Assembly (NCBI GenBank): GCA_963708115.1
Contig: CAVPRX010000001.1
Span: 496,001 to 560,000, forward strand
DNA length: 64,000 nt
Source: VRUE01 sp963708115
Lineage (GTDB): Bacteria > Actinomycetota > Thermoleophilia > Solirubrobacterales > 70-9
Reading direction: 5' to 3'
This document shows, one piece after another, positions 49,501 through 57,573 of the stretch. The translations under genes and the position numbers were made by a program. Each line of letters begins with the position of its first letter. Within the stretch, counting starts at the first letter, position 1. The notes beneath the pieces are model-generated. The model had not been told where the DNA came from. It ran no database searches and saw nothing but the letters and a program-made list of their open reading frames with translations.

Positions 49501-50044
49501 CGAGTGGCGCGAGCCCGAGGAGGAGACCGAGGCCACGCTGCTCGCTCCGGTGCGTGCCTGGCTCAGCTCCAGCCTGTTGCGCGAGCGAGTCCAGGCGCCC
49601 GGCGTCAGCTCGCGCGCCGAGGTTCCCCTGCTCCTCGGTGTCGCCGATGCGACCTTGCGCGGCTCGATCGACCTGCTGGTCGAGCGCGATGGCGCCCCGC
49701 CTCTCGTGATCGACTACAAGACCGATCGCCTCGGCGGCTCCTCACCGGCCGAGCGCGCCACCAAGTACGCAACCCAGCGGACGATCTATGCCCTTGCGGT
49801 CGCCGAGGCCCGCGACGTCGAGGAGGTCGAAGTCGCCTACGTCTTCCTCGAGCGGCCAGAGGAGCCGGTGATCGAGCTGCTCGGCCGCGAGGCCATGGAA
49901 CACGGTCGGGAGGCGCTGGCGGCGGTCATCGCCCGGATCGGCGCCGGCGAGTTCCCGGTGGCCGCGGTCGAGCGACGCAGCTGGGACCTGTGTCGCGGCT
50001 GTCCGGCCCTCGGCCGCCTCTGCTCCGGCCCTCAGGGTGCGTAG
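46586..50044 (+). CDS. AddA-like UvrD-family helicase-nuclease
   Basis: 1,152 residues from GTG 46586. Superfamily 1 helicase motifs: I 'EAGAGTGKTGVM', Ia 'FTFTEKAATELRQR', II 'LLVDEFQDTNRLQ', III 'GDELQSIYGFRHAD', V 'MTVHSAKGLEF', VI 'HVAATRARERLILSG'. A C-terminal PD-(D/E)XK nuclease ('LRGSIDLLVERDGAPPLVIDYKTDR') is flanked by 'YEECAYRFYME' and 'DLCRGCPALGRLC', four cysteines that could hold an Fe-S cluster. With its partner it should form an AddAB/AdnAB-type recombination enzyme. Confidence 0.9.
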   Translation: MSARAPTPEQSLAIEARGHDLLVEAGAGTGKTGVMVDRYCRLVCDLGVASDAVLAFTFTEKAATELRQRIRAELESRAGAGSQPARELLAVAGGAWVTTIHGFCNRLLAGHPVAAGVDPRFRVLDAPETERAAREAFDDALAEFLADGDEAREQTVAAFEIGGLRAIVSGIHAELRSRGIAAPGLPDPPRPDPEAAVRRAAAVAAETLEELKPTNSTRELVERALTVLGDGVPDLDELTALRTDSKAKSMSAYREAIDAAVARTAEAGVGGEAYRHIAELLTLFSQRFEAAKERREGLDFEDLQLRAVRLLDREEIGNAYRARFSHLLVDEFQDTNRLQLRLIEALHGPRSELMVVGDELQSIYGFRHADLDVFRERRRAVEQSDDAAVIELSGNFRSRPEVIGAINAIGEKLLGDAFHPLRVGALPQNAEPPGSGSAVELLLTARDGWDGEGIDLAPATDADTPPNHLAEARFLAARLSELAESGVERGEMVVLLRAFTHLDAYEDSLERAGLRPYTIGGRGYWSQQQVADVCALLATIANPLDDQALFGALASPACGAAPDTLWLLRAAVGRRRHVWPGLEQVAGLGEVELDDPERLEAIPASELNLLRDFARTVVSLRARAGRLPLAELIDAAVAETGYDLAILLRPSGEARFANVRKLMRLAGEFEAREGRDLRGLLDFLFARAEADAEAEAASAIEGHDGVRIMTVHSAKGLEFGVVAVPNLSRRLLAGSRLPALTLGHGEEPRVGLQLRRLGAASLNLFAHEELCAETQQREAEEELRLFHVAATRARERLILSGVAMPRPGRATQPGTAVIERVLDGFEVDREGDSTIEIPAPQPREGLAASLEPSQIAVRVSLPSPERAAELTATQREPAMPAPLGQGQAPLPARRPPAVPNRPLSYTAIASYEECAYRFYMERVLGLGDRGRHFNRITGETTTASAEGAPGQRDEAAARGASVHSLLEWSAANEWREPEEETEATLLAPVRAWLSSSLLRERVQAPGVSSRAEVPLLLGVADATLRGSIDLLVERDGAPPLVIDYKTDRLGGSSPAERATKYATQRTIYALAVAEARDVEEVEVAYVFLERPEEPVIELLGREAMEHGREALAAVIARIGAGEFPVAAVERRSWDLCRGCPALGRLCSGPQGA

Positions 50045-50412
50045 CGATGATGGATCGCCAGAGCGTTCCCGTCCGGGTCGGAGAAGAAGGCCTGGTGGCA
50101 GACTCCGGAGTCGAGCGTGTCGGCCTCGAAGGCGATGCCCCGAGATTCGAGCTCGTCTCGCGCCGCGGCGACATCGTCGACGCGCAGCTCTATGGGGTGA
50201 TTGTTGGCGCGGAACTCGAGTCCGAACGCATCCGACTGCATGATGGCGATCGTCAGGTTGCCGGTCTCGAACTCGACGCCGGGCATGTCGCCCCAACGCT
50301 TCGACTCAGGCAGGCCCAGGACACCCCCGTAGAACTCGATCGCACGGTCGAAATCCTCGGTGGCCACGGTGATGAAGTCGGTACCGGTAATGAGGGGGGT
50401 CTGTGCGTTCAA
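50032..50412 (-). CDS. VOC-family protein, orphaned from the xse operon
   Basis: 126 residues from TTG 50412, chosen because AAAGGA lies about 8 bp upstream and the conserved fold starts soon after ('ITGTDFITVATEDFDRAIEFYGGVLGL'). One glyoxalase-fold domain ends 'FFSDPDGNALAIHHRYAP'. Reaction unknown. Its ribosome binding site lies next to the left target duplication of an IS481-type element. Before that insertion it began 14 bp after the xseB stop, so it was probably the last gene of xseA-xseB-VOC. It overlaps the convergent helicase gene by 13 bp. Confidence 0.75.
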   Translation of the reverse strand: MNAQTPLITGTDFITVATEDFDRAIEFYGGVLGLPESKRWGDMPGVEFETGNLTIAIMQSDAFGLEFRANNHPIELRVDDVAAARDELESRGIAFEADTLDSGVCHQAFFSDPDGNALAIHHRYAP

Positions 50413-50431
50413 CGTAGGTCCTTTCGCTAGC

Positions 50432-51462
50432 TGTAATCCCTGAGCCCGTTGTTTCATCCGGGCCCCCTTGAAGGCTGGGGGTGCTAGCCACCCAAGCCTC
50501 AAGGAGGACCCAGATGAAGCTGCACGGTAATGCCGCGCTCAGCCTGAACAAGCGCAAGCTGTTGGCGGGACGCGTAGTAGAGGAAGGCTGGTCGCTCACC
50601 TCGGCGGCCGCGGCCGCCGAGGTGAGCGTGCCGACAGCACGCAAGTGGGCGCGGCGCTACCGCGCCGAAGGCGAGGCGGGGCTACTGGATCGCCCCTCGG
50701 CCGCACAACGAGTCCACAACCGGACTTCCGAGGAGCGCATCGGCGCGATCTGCGCGCTACGGCGCCTACGGATGACCGCTGCGGAGATAGCCGAGACTCT
50801 GGGAATGCCCGAGACCACCGTCTCGGGCATCCTCAAGCGCTCGGGCCTGGGCCGCCTGGGACGAATCGGTCTGGAGCCCGCCCGCCGCTACGAGCGATCC
50901 CGGCCGGGCGAGCTGATCCACATCGACATCAAGAAGCTGGGGAGGATCGGCCAAGCCGGCCACCGAGCCCTCGGCCGGGGACCCGGACGCCACAAAGGCA
51001 AGGGCAAGCACGGCTGGGAGTTCGTCCACGTCTGCGTCGACGATGCCACCCGCTTGGCCTACGTCGAGGTTCTGGCAGATGAGAAGGCGCGCACCGCGAT
51101 TACCTTCCTGCATCGGGCAATTGGCTTCTTCGAGCGCCACGGAGTGCGCGTCGAGCGAGTCCTCACCGACAATGGGAGCGCCTATCGCTCGGCCGCCCAC
51201 GCCATCGCCTGCAGGGCGCTCGGCATCCGTCACCTGCGCACCCGCCCCTACCGCCCGCAGACCAACGGCAAGGCGGAGCGCTTCATCCGCACGATGCTCG
51301 GCGGCTGGGCCTACGGTGCGATCTACCGCAACTCGGCAGAGCGAACCGCGGCGCTTGACGGCTGGTTGTGGCGCTACAACTTCAGGCGACCACACGGTGC
51401 CCTCAACCGCAAGACGCCCGCAGCTCGGCTCACCGAGCTAAACAACCCGCTCGGGTCTTACA
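50432..51462. mobile_element. IS481-family insertion sequence with target duplication
   Basis: Terminal inverted repeats of 23 bp (50432-50454; 51440-51462, 18 of 23 matching; both begin TGTAA and end GTTGTTT). The flanking 6-bp duplication is GCTAGC (50426-50431 and 51463-51468). Total 1,031 bp with one transposase. Intact ends and a perfect duplication indicate recent insertion. Confidence 0.88.
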
Positions 51463-51467
51463 GCTAG
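50514..51467 (+). CDS. IS481-family transposase
   Basis: 317 residues from ATG 50514, preceded by AAGGAGG. An N-terminal helix-turn-helix pair ('TSAAAAAEVSVPTARKWARRYRAEG', 'MTAAEIAETLGMPETTVSGILKRSG') is followed by an rve integrase core with DDE residues in 'ELIHIDIKKLG', 'RVLTDNGSAY' and 'NGKAERFIRTM'. The last codon and TAG stop lie outside the terminal repeat, inside the GCTAGC target duplication, so the insertion site supplies the stop codon. Confidence 0.93.
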   Translation: MKLHGNAALSLNKRKLLAGRVVEEGWSLTSAAAAAEVSVPTARKWARRYRAEGEAGLLDRPSAAQRVHNRTSEERIGAICALRRLRMTAAEIAETLGMPETTVSGILKRSGLGRLGRIGLEPARRYERSRPGELIHIDIKKLGRIGQAGHRALGRGPGRHKGKGKHGWEFVHVCVDDATRLAYVEVLADEKARTAITFLHRAIGFFERHGVRVERVLTDNGSAYRSAAHAIACRALGIRHLRTRPYRPQTNGKAERFIRTMLGGWAYGAIYRNSAERTAALDGWLWRYNFRRPHGALNRKTPAARLTELNNPLGSYS

Positions 51468-51694
51468 CTCTCGTTGGGGGGAGCCTCGAGTTTTGCCGCC
51501 AGGTCGTCCAACTTGAGCTCCTTCAGTCCCTCGCCGACCGCGTCCAGCTCGGCCGAGCAGTAGGTGACGAGCTCGCGGCCCTCCTTGCAGAGCTCGAGCG
51601 TTTCGCGCAGACCGGCCTGGCCGGAGTCGAGCCGATCGATGATCTGCTCCAGCCGCTCAACCGCGGCCTCGTAAGACTCAGGCGCCTCGCTCAT
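51464..51694 (-). CDS. xseB: Exodeoxyribonuclease VII small subunit
   Basis: 76 residues. The XseB signature 'SYEAAVERLEQIIDRLDSGQAGLRETLELCKEGRELVTYCSAELD' is complete. Several small subunits bind one XseA to form exonuclease VII, which degrades single-stranded DNA. The start overlaps the end of xseA by 4 bp. Its TAG stop lies in the right-hand GCTAGC duplication of the IS element, so the protein is unaffected by the insertion. Confidence 0.93.
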   Translation of the reverse strand: MSEAPESYEAAVERLEQIIDRLDSGQAGLRETLELCKEGRELVTYCSAELDAVGEGLKELKLDDLAAKLEAPPNES

Positions 51695-52983
51695 CCCTCA
51701 CTCCTGTCTTGGTCGATCTCGGCGCCGACACCGCCGTCGGCGAAGCGCAGTCTGACGTGCTTGGCGGCGAGCGCGGCGGCGGCGCTCGTCACCGGCTCGC
51801 CGTCGCCATCCTCGGCGAGGGCATAGCCGCGTTCGAGGGTGCGCTCGGGTTCGTGGGCGCGGAACGCCACCTGCGCCCTCCGCAGCGCCTCGCGCTTGCT
51901 ATCCGCGTCCGCCCCGGCCGCACGGCGGGCAGCGCGGGAGAGGACGACGAGGGCGATGCGACGCTGAAAGGCGCGCCGCTCGGCAAGGCCGCGTTCGGAG
52001 GAGGCACGGATCTCCCGGGTCTTCTGGTTGAGCGCGATCCGCTCGCGCCGCAACGCCCGGGCGGGGCCACGGGCCAACGCCACCAGGTGCCTGCTGCGCG
52101 TTCCCACCGCCCCCTCCCCCGCCCGCTGCAGCGCTGCGGCGCTGCGGATCAGCGCGCCACGCGCCGCGAGGCAATCGAGCGGCACGACGGCCTCGGCGGC
52201 ATGGGTCGGGGTCGAGCAGGCGACCGCAGCAACGTCGTCGATCAGGGTCGCGTCGCGCTCGTGACCTACGGCGCTGATCACCGGCACGCGCAGCATCGCC
52301 ACAGTGCGACAGAGGGTCTCGTCGCAAAACGCCCAGAGGTCGGCGAGGCTGCCGCCGCCGCGGGTGACGACGATCGCCTCGACCGCCGGCGTCCCCGCGA
52401 GCCCCTGAATCGCCGCGCCGATTGCGGGGGCCGCGCGCCGGTCCTGGACCGGCGCGAAAGCCCAGACCACGGTCCCCGCCCAGCCGCGGCGGCGCAAGCC
52501 GGCGAGCAGGTCGCGCCTGGCCGCGCCGCTCTCTGCCGTCACCACCCCGATCGTCTTTGGCAGGTGCGGTCGGGCCAGCTGCTTTTGCAGCTCGAACAGC
52601 CCCTCGGCGCGCAGTTGCTTGCGCAGCGCCTGCAGTCGGGCCAGTAGATCGCCCTCGCCCGCGAGGCGCACGTGAGTTGCCCGGAAGGCAAAGCTCGGCG
52701 AAGCCTGGCCGCCGCCGGGGTAGTAGTCGGGGCCGCCGCCGATCACGACTTCGGCGCCGTCGCGCAGGCCTCCCTCGGGCAGGCCCGCCTTCTCCAGGTC
52801 GTCGAGCCAGATCGCGCAGGGCACGGCGCCCTCGGCGTCGCGCAGCTCGAAGTAGGCCTGGACCTTGCTGCGCGAGACGCCGGTCACCTCGCCGACCAGA
52901 CGCACGCGTGCGCGGCGGCGCAGCTCCTCCTGCAACTTGCGGGCGTAGCGCCCGACGGGAAACGGGCCGGGAAGCTCTTCCAC
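51691..52983 (-). CDS. xseA: Exodeoxyribonuclease VII large subunit
   Basis: 430 residues from GTG 52983; a longer frame runs into the HxlR gene and is unlikely. N-terminal OB fold (about 5-95, 'RRRARVRLVGEVTGVSRSK', 'YFELRDAEGAVPCAIW'). The catalytic part has 'GVVTAESGAARRDLLAGLRRRG', 'VVTRGGGSLADLWAFCDE' and 'VISAVGHERDATLIDDVAA'. A long helical region ends 'LERGYALAEDGDG'. It begins 10 bp after the HxlR stop, so the HxlR gene, xseA and xseB may be one transcript. Confidence 0.93.
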   Translation of the reverse strand: MEELPGPFPVGRYARKLQEELRRRARVRLVGEVTGVSRSKVQAYFELRDAEGAVPCAIWLDDLEKAGLPEGGLRDGAEVVIGGGPDYYPGGGQASPSFAFRATHVRLAGEGDLLARLQALRKQLRAEGLFELQKQLARPHLPKTIGVVTAESGAARRDLLAGLRRRGWAGTVVWAFAPVQDRRAAPAIGAAIQGLAGTPAVEAIVVTRGGGSLADLWAFCDETLCRTVAMLRVPVISAVGHERDATLIDDVAAVACSTPTHAAEAVVPLDCLAARGALIRSAAALQRAGEGAVGTRSRHLVALARGPARALRRERIALNQKTREIRASSERGLAERRAFQRRIALVVLSRAARRAAGADADSKREALRRAQVAFRAHEPERTLERGYALAEDGDGEPVTSAAAALAAKHVRLRFADGGVGAEIDQDRSEG

Positions 52984-52993
52984 GTGGGTGAGG

Positions 52994-53329
52994 CTACTCA
53001 GAGCGCCAGCGGCGAGCCCATTGCTTGAGCTCGGCGATCGCGGGGCGCAGCTCGGCACCCGCCTCGGTCAATGAGTAGGTGACGCGGACAGGCGAGCCCG
53101 GTTCGACCTCGCGCTCGACCAACCCCTCCCCCTCGAGCTCGCGCAAACGCTGCGAGAGCAAGCGGTCGGAGAGTCCTGGTACCGCCTTGGCGAGCTCGCC
53201 GAAGCGCAGCGGGCCCTCGGTCAGGGCGAAGACAATCGCCCCGGTCCAGCGCTTGCCGATCAGCTCGATCGCGGCGTGGAAGTGAGGACAGACGCCAGAG
53301 GGCTGCTCTTGGGCAGATACGGCCTCCAC
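52994..53329 (-). CDS. HxlR-family winged-helix regulator
   Basis: 111 residues from GTG 53329; the much longer open frame upstream is antisense to the protease gene. The family core 'CPHFHAAIELIGKRWTGAIVFALTEGPLRFGELAKAVPGLSDRLLSQRLRELEGEGLVEREV' includes the near-N-terminal cysteine (C14) that serves as thiol sensor in some HxlR/YodB members. It is divergent from the MarP-like protease gene, and an inverted repeat lies in the gap. Confidence 0.85.
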   Translation of the reverse strand: MEAVSAQEQPSGVCPHFHAAIELIGKRWTGAIVFALTEGPLRFGELAKAVPGLSDRLLSQRLRELEGEGLVEREVEPGSPVRVTYSLTEAGAELRPAIAELKQWARRWRSE

Positions 53330-53338
53330 CTCGCTCAG

Positions 53339-53353
53339 CTTACTGAACGTAAG
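53339..53353. promoter_or_regulatory. Inverted repeat in the HxlR/protease divergent promoter
   Basis: CTTAC-TGAAC-GTAAG, perfect 5-bp arms with a 5-bp spacer, 10 bp upstream of the HxlR start and 25 bp before the protease ATG. Placement and size fit an HxlR-type dimer site. Confidence 0.4.
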
Positions 53354-53377
53354 TGACGGGCCTGCTTGGATTACGGC

Positions 53378-54523
53378 ATGACCGTACTCGACTGGGCGAT
53401 CGTCGCCTTCACGATCGCCTTCGCCATGTGGGGCTACCGGCAGGGGTTGATCGTCGGCGTGCTCACCCTGCTCGGGTTCGGCGCCGGAGCCCTGGCCGGC
53501 AGCCGACTCGGGCCGCTGCTGCTGAACGAAGGCTCGAGCTCCCCCTACGCCCCGCTCTTCGCCGCGCTGGGAGCGCTGCTGGTCGGCGCGGTTATCGCGG
53601 TGACGCTGGAGAGCCTCGCCCTGGGGTTGCGCGAGCGCGTGATCCGCGGCCGGGCGCTGCATCTGGCCGACGGCGCCGGGGGAGCCGCTCTGATCGCGGC
53701 CGTAGCGCTGGGGCTGACCTGGGTCTTCGGCGCGGTGGCGCTGCACGCTCCAGGTACCGCCCAGCTGCGGGGGGACGTGCAACGCTCGGAGATCCTGCGC
53801 AGTCTGAACGACCTGCTGCCGCCATCCGGCCCGGTCCTCAATGCGCTCAACCGTGTCGACCCGGCCCCATCGATAGCCGGCCCGACCACCCCCGTCTCTC
53901 CGCCAGACCCGGCGATCGCCGCCGATCCGGACGTCGACCGGGCAAGCGGCTCGGTGGTGCGTGTGCTGGGCACCGCCTGCGGCCTTGGTGTCGAGGGCTC
54001 CGGCTGGGTCATACAGCCGGGCCTCGTCGTCACCAACGCTCACGTGGTCGCCGGTGAGGACGACACGACCGTGACGACGATCGATGGGGCCTCGCTCGAC
54101 GCCACCCCGGTTCACTATGACCCGGGCAACGACCTTGCACTGCTGCGGATCGACGCACCCTCCGTCCCCGCGCTGGAGATCTCCGCGGACCCCCAGCGTG
54201 GCACCGCGGGCGCGGTGCTCGGCTATCCGGAGAACGGCCCCTACGCCGCCGCCGCGGCCCGGATCGGTGACATCAGCAACGTGATCAGCGAGGACTCCTA
54301 CGGTGAGGGGCCGATCCAACGTCCGATCGCCTTCCTGCGCGGCAGCGTCCGCAGCGGCAACTCCGGCGGGCCCCTGGTCGACTCTCGCGGCCGGGTGATG
54401 GCCACCGTCTTCGCCGCGACCACCAGCGGCCCACCGGGCGGCTTTGCCGTCCCCAACGACGTGGTTCGCTCCGCGCTAAGCGATACGGCCGCGCCGGTCG
54501 ATACGGGACCGTGCACCAGCTAG
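53378..54523 (+). CDS. MarP-like membrane serine protease (CvpA + trypsin domains)
   Basis: 381 residues from ATG 53378 (TTG 53366 is possible). Four N-terminal membrane helices form a CvpA-like domain (about 1-125). After a linker comes a chymotrypsin-fold protease with triad H222 ('TNAHVVAG'), D252 ('GNDLALLRI') and S329 ('SGNSGGPLV'). Cysteines in 'GTACGLG' and near the C-terminus ('GPCTS') suit the redox disulfide of mycobacterial MarP, which protects against acid and oxidative stress. The HxlR regulator encoded divergently may control it. Confidence 0.9.
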   Translation: MTVLDWAIVAFTIAFAMWGYRQGLIVGVLTLLGFGAGALAGSRLGPLLLNEGSSSPYAPLFAALGALLVGAVIAVTLESLALGLRERVIRGRALHLADGAGGAALIAAVALGLTWVFGAVALHAPGTAQLRGDVQRSEILRSLNDLLPPSGPVLNALNRVDPAPSIAGPTTPVSPPDPAIAADPDVDRASGSVVRVLGTACGLGVEGSGWVIQPGLVVTNAHVVAGEDDTTVTTIDGASLDATPVHYDPGNDLALLRIDAPSVPALEISADPQRGTAGAVLGYPENGPYAAAAARIGDISNVISEDSYGEGPIQRPIAFLRGSVRSGNSGGPLVDSRGRVMATVFAATTSGPPGGFAVPNDVVRSALSDTAAPVDTGPCTS

Positions 54524-54572
54524 GGCACCTCCTAGCGGTGAGCGACCCCTCTCCACACTAAATTTCCACTCA

Positions 54573-56306
54573 GTGAAAACTCTGCCCACCGAGGTGGAGC
54601 GCCGACGCCGTCTGGTTACCCGCGCGCTTCCGCTCATTGTCATCGCAGCGATCGCTTTTGCGCTCGGCGCCTCGGCGGGCGCCCCGGGCTCGCCGGAAAA
54701 GGAAGCCGCCGAACGCTTCAGCCAGGCCTGGGCACGCAAGGACTTCGCCGCTATGTACCGGGAACTGAACGAAACTTCGCGCCGCGCGATCAGCGAGGAC
54801 GAATTCGCCCAGGCCTACCGCGAAGCCGCCGAGGTCGCGACGCTGCGCACGCTCGAAGTCCATTCACCTGGCGACCCGAGCAGCGAGAACGGCGTCGACG
54901 AGATGCCGGTGCCGATCGAAGCCGGGACGGTTGCCTTTGGCGTGGTCAGCGCCGATCTCGACCTCCCCTACGCCGAAGGCGGCATCGCCTGGGACCAGAG
55001 CCTCGTCTTCCCCGGCCTCGAACCCGGTGAGCGGCTGGAAAATCGGATCGACCTGGCGCCGCGGGCGCCGATCCTCGCCCGCGACGGGACCGTGCTCGCG
55101 GAGGGATCCGCCGAAGCCCGCGAACATCCCTTGGGAAGCGCCGCGATCGACGTTACCGGCGAAGTCGGCATGGCCGAAGAAGAAGACGTCGCGACGCTCG
55201 CCCGACAGGGCTTCCCCGCCGGCACGCCGGTGGGCATCAGCGGCCTCGAGCAGGCCTTCAACGCGCGGCTCGCCGGCAAGCCCGGTGGCTCACTGCTCGC
55301 CGTCTCCGAAGAAGGGGGTTCGGCGCGGATCCTCGCCCAGGCCAAGCCGCAACCGGGGGCGCCGGTCAAGACGACGATCGACCCCGACCTGCAGGTGGCG
55401 GCGGTCTCGGGTCTGGCCGGCCGCGCCGGCGGCGTTGCCGTGCTCGACGCCCGTAGTGGCGACGTCCGTGCCCTCGCGGGCCAGGCCTTCTCGGCGCCGC
55501 AGCCACCGGGCTCGACCTTCAAGACGATCACCACGACGGCCGCGCTGGAGAAGGGCGTCGTCTCGCTCGACGACGAATTCGAAATCGTCGACGGCGCCAA
55601 CGTCGGCGGCCGCTTCATCAGCAACGCCAACGGCGAGCTATGCGGCGGCACCTTCCGCGAAGCCTTCGCCGAGTCCTGCAACGCCGACTTCGCCCCGCTG
55701 GGGCCGAAGATCGGCAACGACGATTTCGTCGAGGTCGCCGAACGCTTCGGCTTCAACTCCCCGCCGACTCTCTACGCGCCCGAGATCGTCGCCGAAGTGG
55801 AACCGCCCGAATCGACGATCCCGGCCGAGATCGGCGAAGAAGTCGACCTCGGTGTGACTGCGATCGGGCAAGGGAAAGTCCTGGCGACCCCCCTTGAGAT
55901 GGCGAGCGTCGCCCAGACGATCGCCAACGGCGGTGTCCGCGAGCCGACGTCGGTCGTCGCCAACCGCAAGCTGCGGCCCGATCCCGAGTCGGTGCGGGTG
56001 ATGTCGAGAAAGATCGCCGGCGAGCTGACCGAACTGATGGTCGGGGTCGTCACCGAAGGGACCGGCTACGCCGCCGCCATCCCCGAGGCGCAGGTCGCTG
56101 GCAAGACCGGCACCGCCGAGTTGGGCCCGAAGCCCGGTACCGAGGGCGAAGAAGAACCCGAGCAGGTCAAGGATGCCTGGTTCACTGCGTTCGCCCCCGC
56201 CGAGAAGGCGAAGCTGGCGGTCGGCATCCTGCTGGTCGAAGCCGAAGCGGCGGGCGGCGAAGTGGCCGCCCCGATCGCCGGCGAAGTCCTCTCCGCCGGC
56301 CTATAG
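54573..56306 (+). CDS. Penicillin-binding protein with MecA-type N-terminal domain
   Basis: 577 residues from GTG 54573. One membrane anchor (about 16-36), an NTF2-like MecA_N domain (about 42-150), a dimerisation segment, then a transpeptidase domain. Active-site motifs: S314xxK in 'PPGSTFKTI', SxN-like 'ESCNADFAP', KTG at 511 in 'VAGKTGTAEL'. It cross-links peptidoglycan outside the membrane. MecA-like architecture occurs naturally in many actinobacterial PBPs and does not by itself imply resistance. Confidence 0.92.
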   Translation: MKTLPTEVERRRRLVTRALPLIVIAAIAFALGASAGAPGSPEKEAAERFSQAWARKDFAAMYRELNETSRRAISEDEFAQAYREAAEVATLRTLEVHSPGDPSSENGVDEMPVPIEAGTVAFGVVSADLDLPYAEGGIAWDQSLVFPGLEPGERLENRIDLAPRAPILARDGTVLAEGSAEAREHPLGSAAIDVTGEVGMAEEEDVATLARQGFPAGTPVGISGLEQAFNARLAGKPGGSLLAVSEEGGSARILAQAKPQPGAPVKTTIDPDLQVAAVSGLAGRAGGVAVLDARSGDVRALAGQAFSAPQPPGSTFKTITTTAALEKGVVSLDDEFEIVDGANVGGRFISNANGELCGGTFREAFAESCNADFAPLGPKIGNDDFVEVAERFGFNSPPTLYAPEIVAEVEPPESTIPAEIGEEVDLGVTAIGQGKVLATPLEMASVAQTIANGGVREPTSVVANRKLRPDPESVRVMSRKIAGELTELMVGVVTEGTGYAAAIPEAQVAGKTGTAELGPKPGTEGEEEPEQVKDAWFTAFAPAEKAKLAVGILLVEAEAAGGEVAAPIAGEVLSAGL

Positions 56307-56316
56307 AGCCTGTCTC

Positions 56317-56907
56317 TTAGAGGTCGAGCGTGACGGTGGCCGGGCCTTCGGGGCCCGGGATGGAAAGCGTCAGCGGACGATTCTCGGAGGCCGAGGCGGG
56401 CAACTCGAAGAGGACCAGCGAGCCCTCGATCGGGCCTTGCTGGGGGGTCGAGTCGAGGATCGGGATCTGTTCCTGCGATTCGACTTCGCCGCTGAAGGGC
56501 AGCGCGTAGAGGCTCTTGCTCGGAATCGCGTCGAAAGTCTCGTGCCCGGCGTCGGTGATCGTGAAGGCGTCGGCGAGCGTCTGCGGATCGTCGCTCTCGT
56601 TCTGGACTTCGATGAAGACGCCGAAGTAGCTGTGGCCCTCCGGGAGTTCGGGCTGGCCGACCAGGTAAGCCGAGTCCTCGTTGTCTCTGGGGTTGAGGAA
56701 GCGCGAGAAGACGACGTTGTACTGGAGCTCGCCGAGCTTCACCGGCTCGCCCTCGACGACGTCCTTGGAGTCGCTCGAGTAACCGCAGGCCGAGAGCGCG
56801 CAGGCGGTCACGGCGAGCGCGAGGACAGCGAACAGCGAAAGCGTGGTTCTGCGGCTGGGGAGCATCGGCGGCGAGAGTCTATAAAGGCGCTCGGCAGCCC
56901 GCCTCAC
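56317..56907 (-). CDS. DUF4352-type lipoprotein
   Basis: Up to 196 residues from GTG 56907, whose GTGA overlaps the upstream stop; ATG 56865 would give a more typical signal peptide. A hydrophobic segment 'LSLFAVLALAVTACALSACG' ends in a lipobox-like LSAC. The mature beta-sandwich ('NVVFSRFLNPRDNEDSAYLVG', 'YFGVFIEVQNESDDPQTLADAFTITDAGH') is typical of DUF4352 (telokin-like) surface lipoproteins. Function unknown. Confidence 0.75.
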   Translation of the reverse strand: MRRAAERLYRLSPPMLPSRRTTLSLFAVLALAVTACALSACGYSSDSKDVVEGEPVKLGELQYNVVFSRFLNPRDNEDSAYLVGQPELPEGHSYFGVFIEVQNESDDPQTLADAFTITDAGHETFDAIPSKSLYALPFSGEVESQEQIPILDSTPQQGPIEGSLVLFELPASASENRPLTLSIPGPEGPATVTLDL

Positions 56908-57422
56908 GGGATGCCGGTCGCGTGGGGGTTGCCGCCTGCGACGGCGACCGGAGCAGGGGCGGCTTCGCCGCTCTCAAGCTGGTCGCGGAGCCGTCGCAGC
57001 GCCGTGCGCCAGCCACGCTGTGCGGAGGCTGAGTTGGCGGCGAGGATCTCCAGGGCTCTGTCGAGAGGGTTCGACGGCTCGGTCCAGTGCGAGACCCGGA
57101 TCCTGGTCAGCGAACCGGTGCCCTCGGTCAACTCCCAGACCGTGGCCGTGGGGATCCGGTTGGCGCGGCCACCATGGCCGCGCTCGATCAGCTTGTGCGG
57201 CGGCTCCAGCTCGACGATCGCCGTGTCCATCCAGACCTTCCGCAACGGCGAGGCGACACAGAACCGCGCCCCTGCGCCGATCCCGCTCGACTCGATCCGG
57301 GTCAGGTGGAAGCCGCTGAGGAAGTGATCGGTAAAGGAAGGGCGGCGCGCCAGGTCGGCAATGGTCTCGAAGACGCGCTCACGGGGAACGTCGATCTCGA
57401 TCTCTGCGCTGACGGGACCCAT
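56904..57422 (-). CDS. SRPBCC (START/Bet v1 fold) protein
   Basis: 172 residues. The fold opens 'AEIEIDVPRERVFETIADLARRP' and continues with 'FLSGFHLTRIESSGIGAGARFCV' and 'LEPPHKLIERGHGG', closing with the long C-terminal helix around 'AQRGWRTALRRLRDQL'. These proteins bind hydrophobic ligands; the specific one is unknown. It overlaps the lipoprotein gene by 4 bp, so the two are an operon. 57423-57573 contains nothing else recognised. Confidence 0.82.
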   Translation of the reverse strand: MGPVSAEIEIDVPRERVFETIADLARRPSFTDHFLSGFHLTRIESSGIGAGARFCVASPLRKVWMDTAIVELEPPHKLIERGHGGRANRIPTATVWELTEGTGSLTRIRVSHWTEPSNPLDRALEILAANSASAQRGWRTALRRLRDQLESGEAAPAPVAVAGGNPHATGIP

Positions 57423-57573
57423 CGGCGGCGATTCTATGTGAAGGGCCGTCCCCGTTTGAGCCCCTTCAATCCGGGTATCTCATGTCGGAGGCGCGTGCGC
57501 CTGTGGGAAATTGCGGATGTGAAAACTCGGTAACCAGTTAGGATCGCTGCGAGGCGCGAGGGAAGGAGCCGTC

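Noticed and set aside
53360..54319. Extension of the HxlR frame to 441 residues
   Set aside because: The added part is antisense to the MarP-like protease and low complexity; the HxlR domain is complete from GTG 53329.
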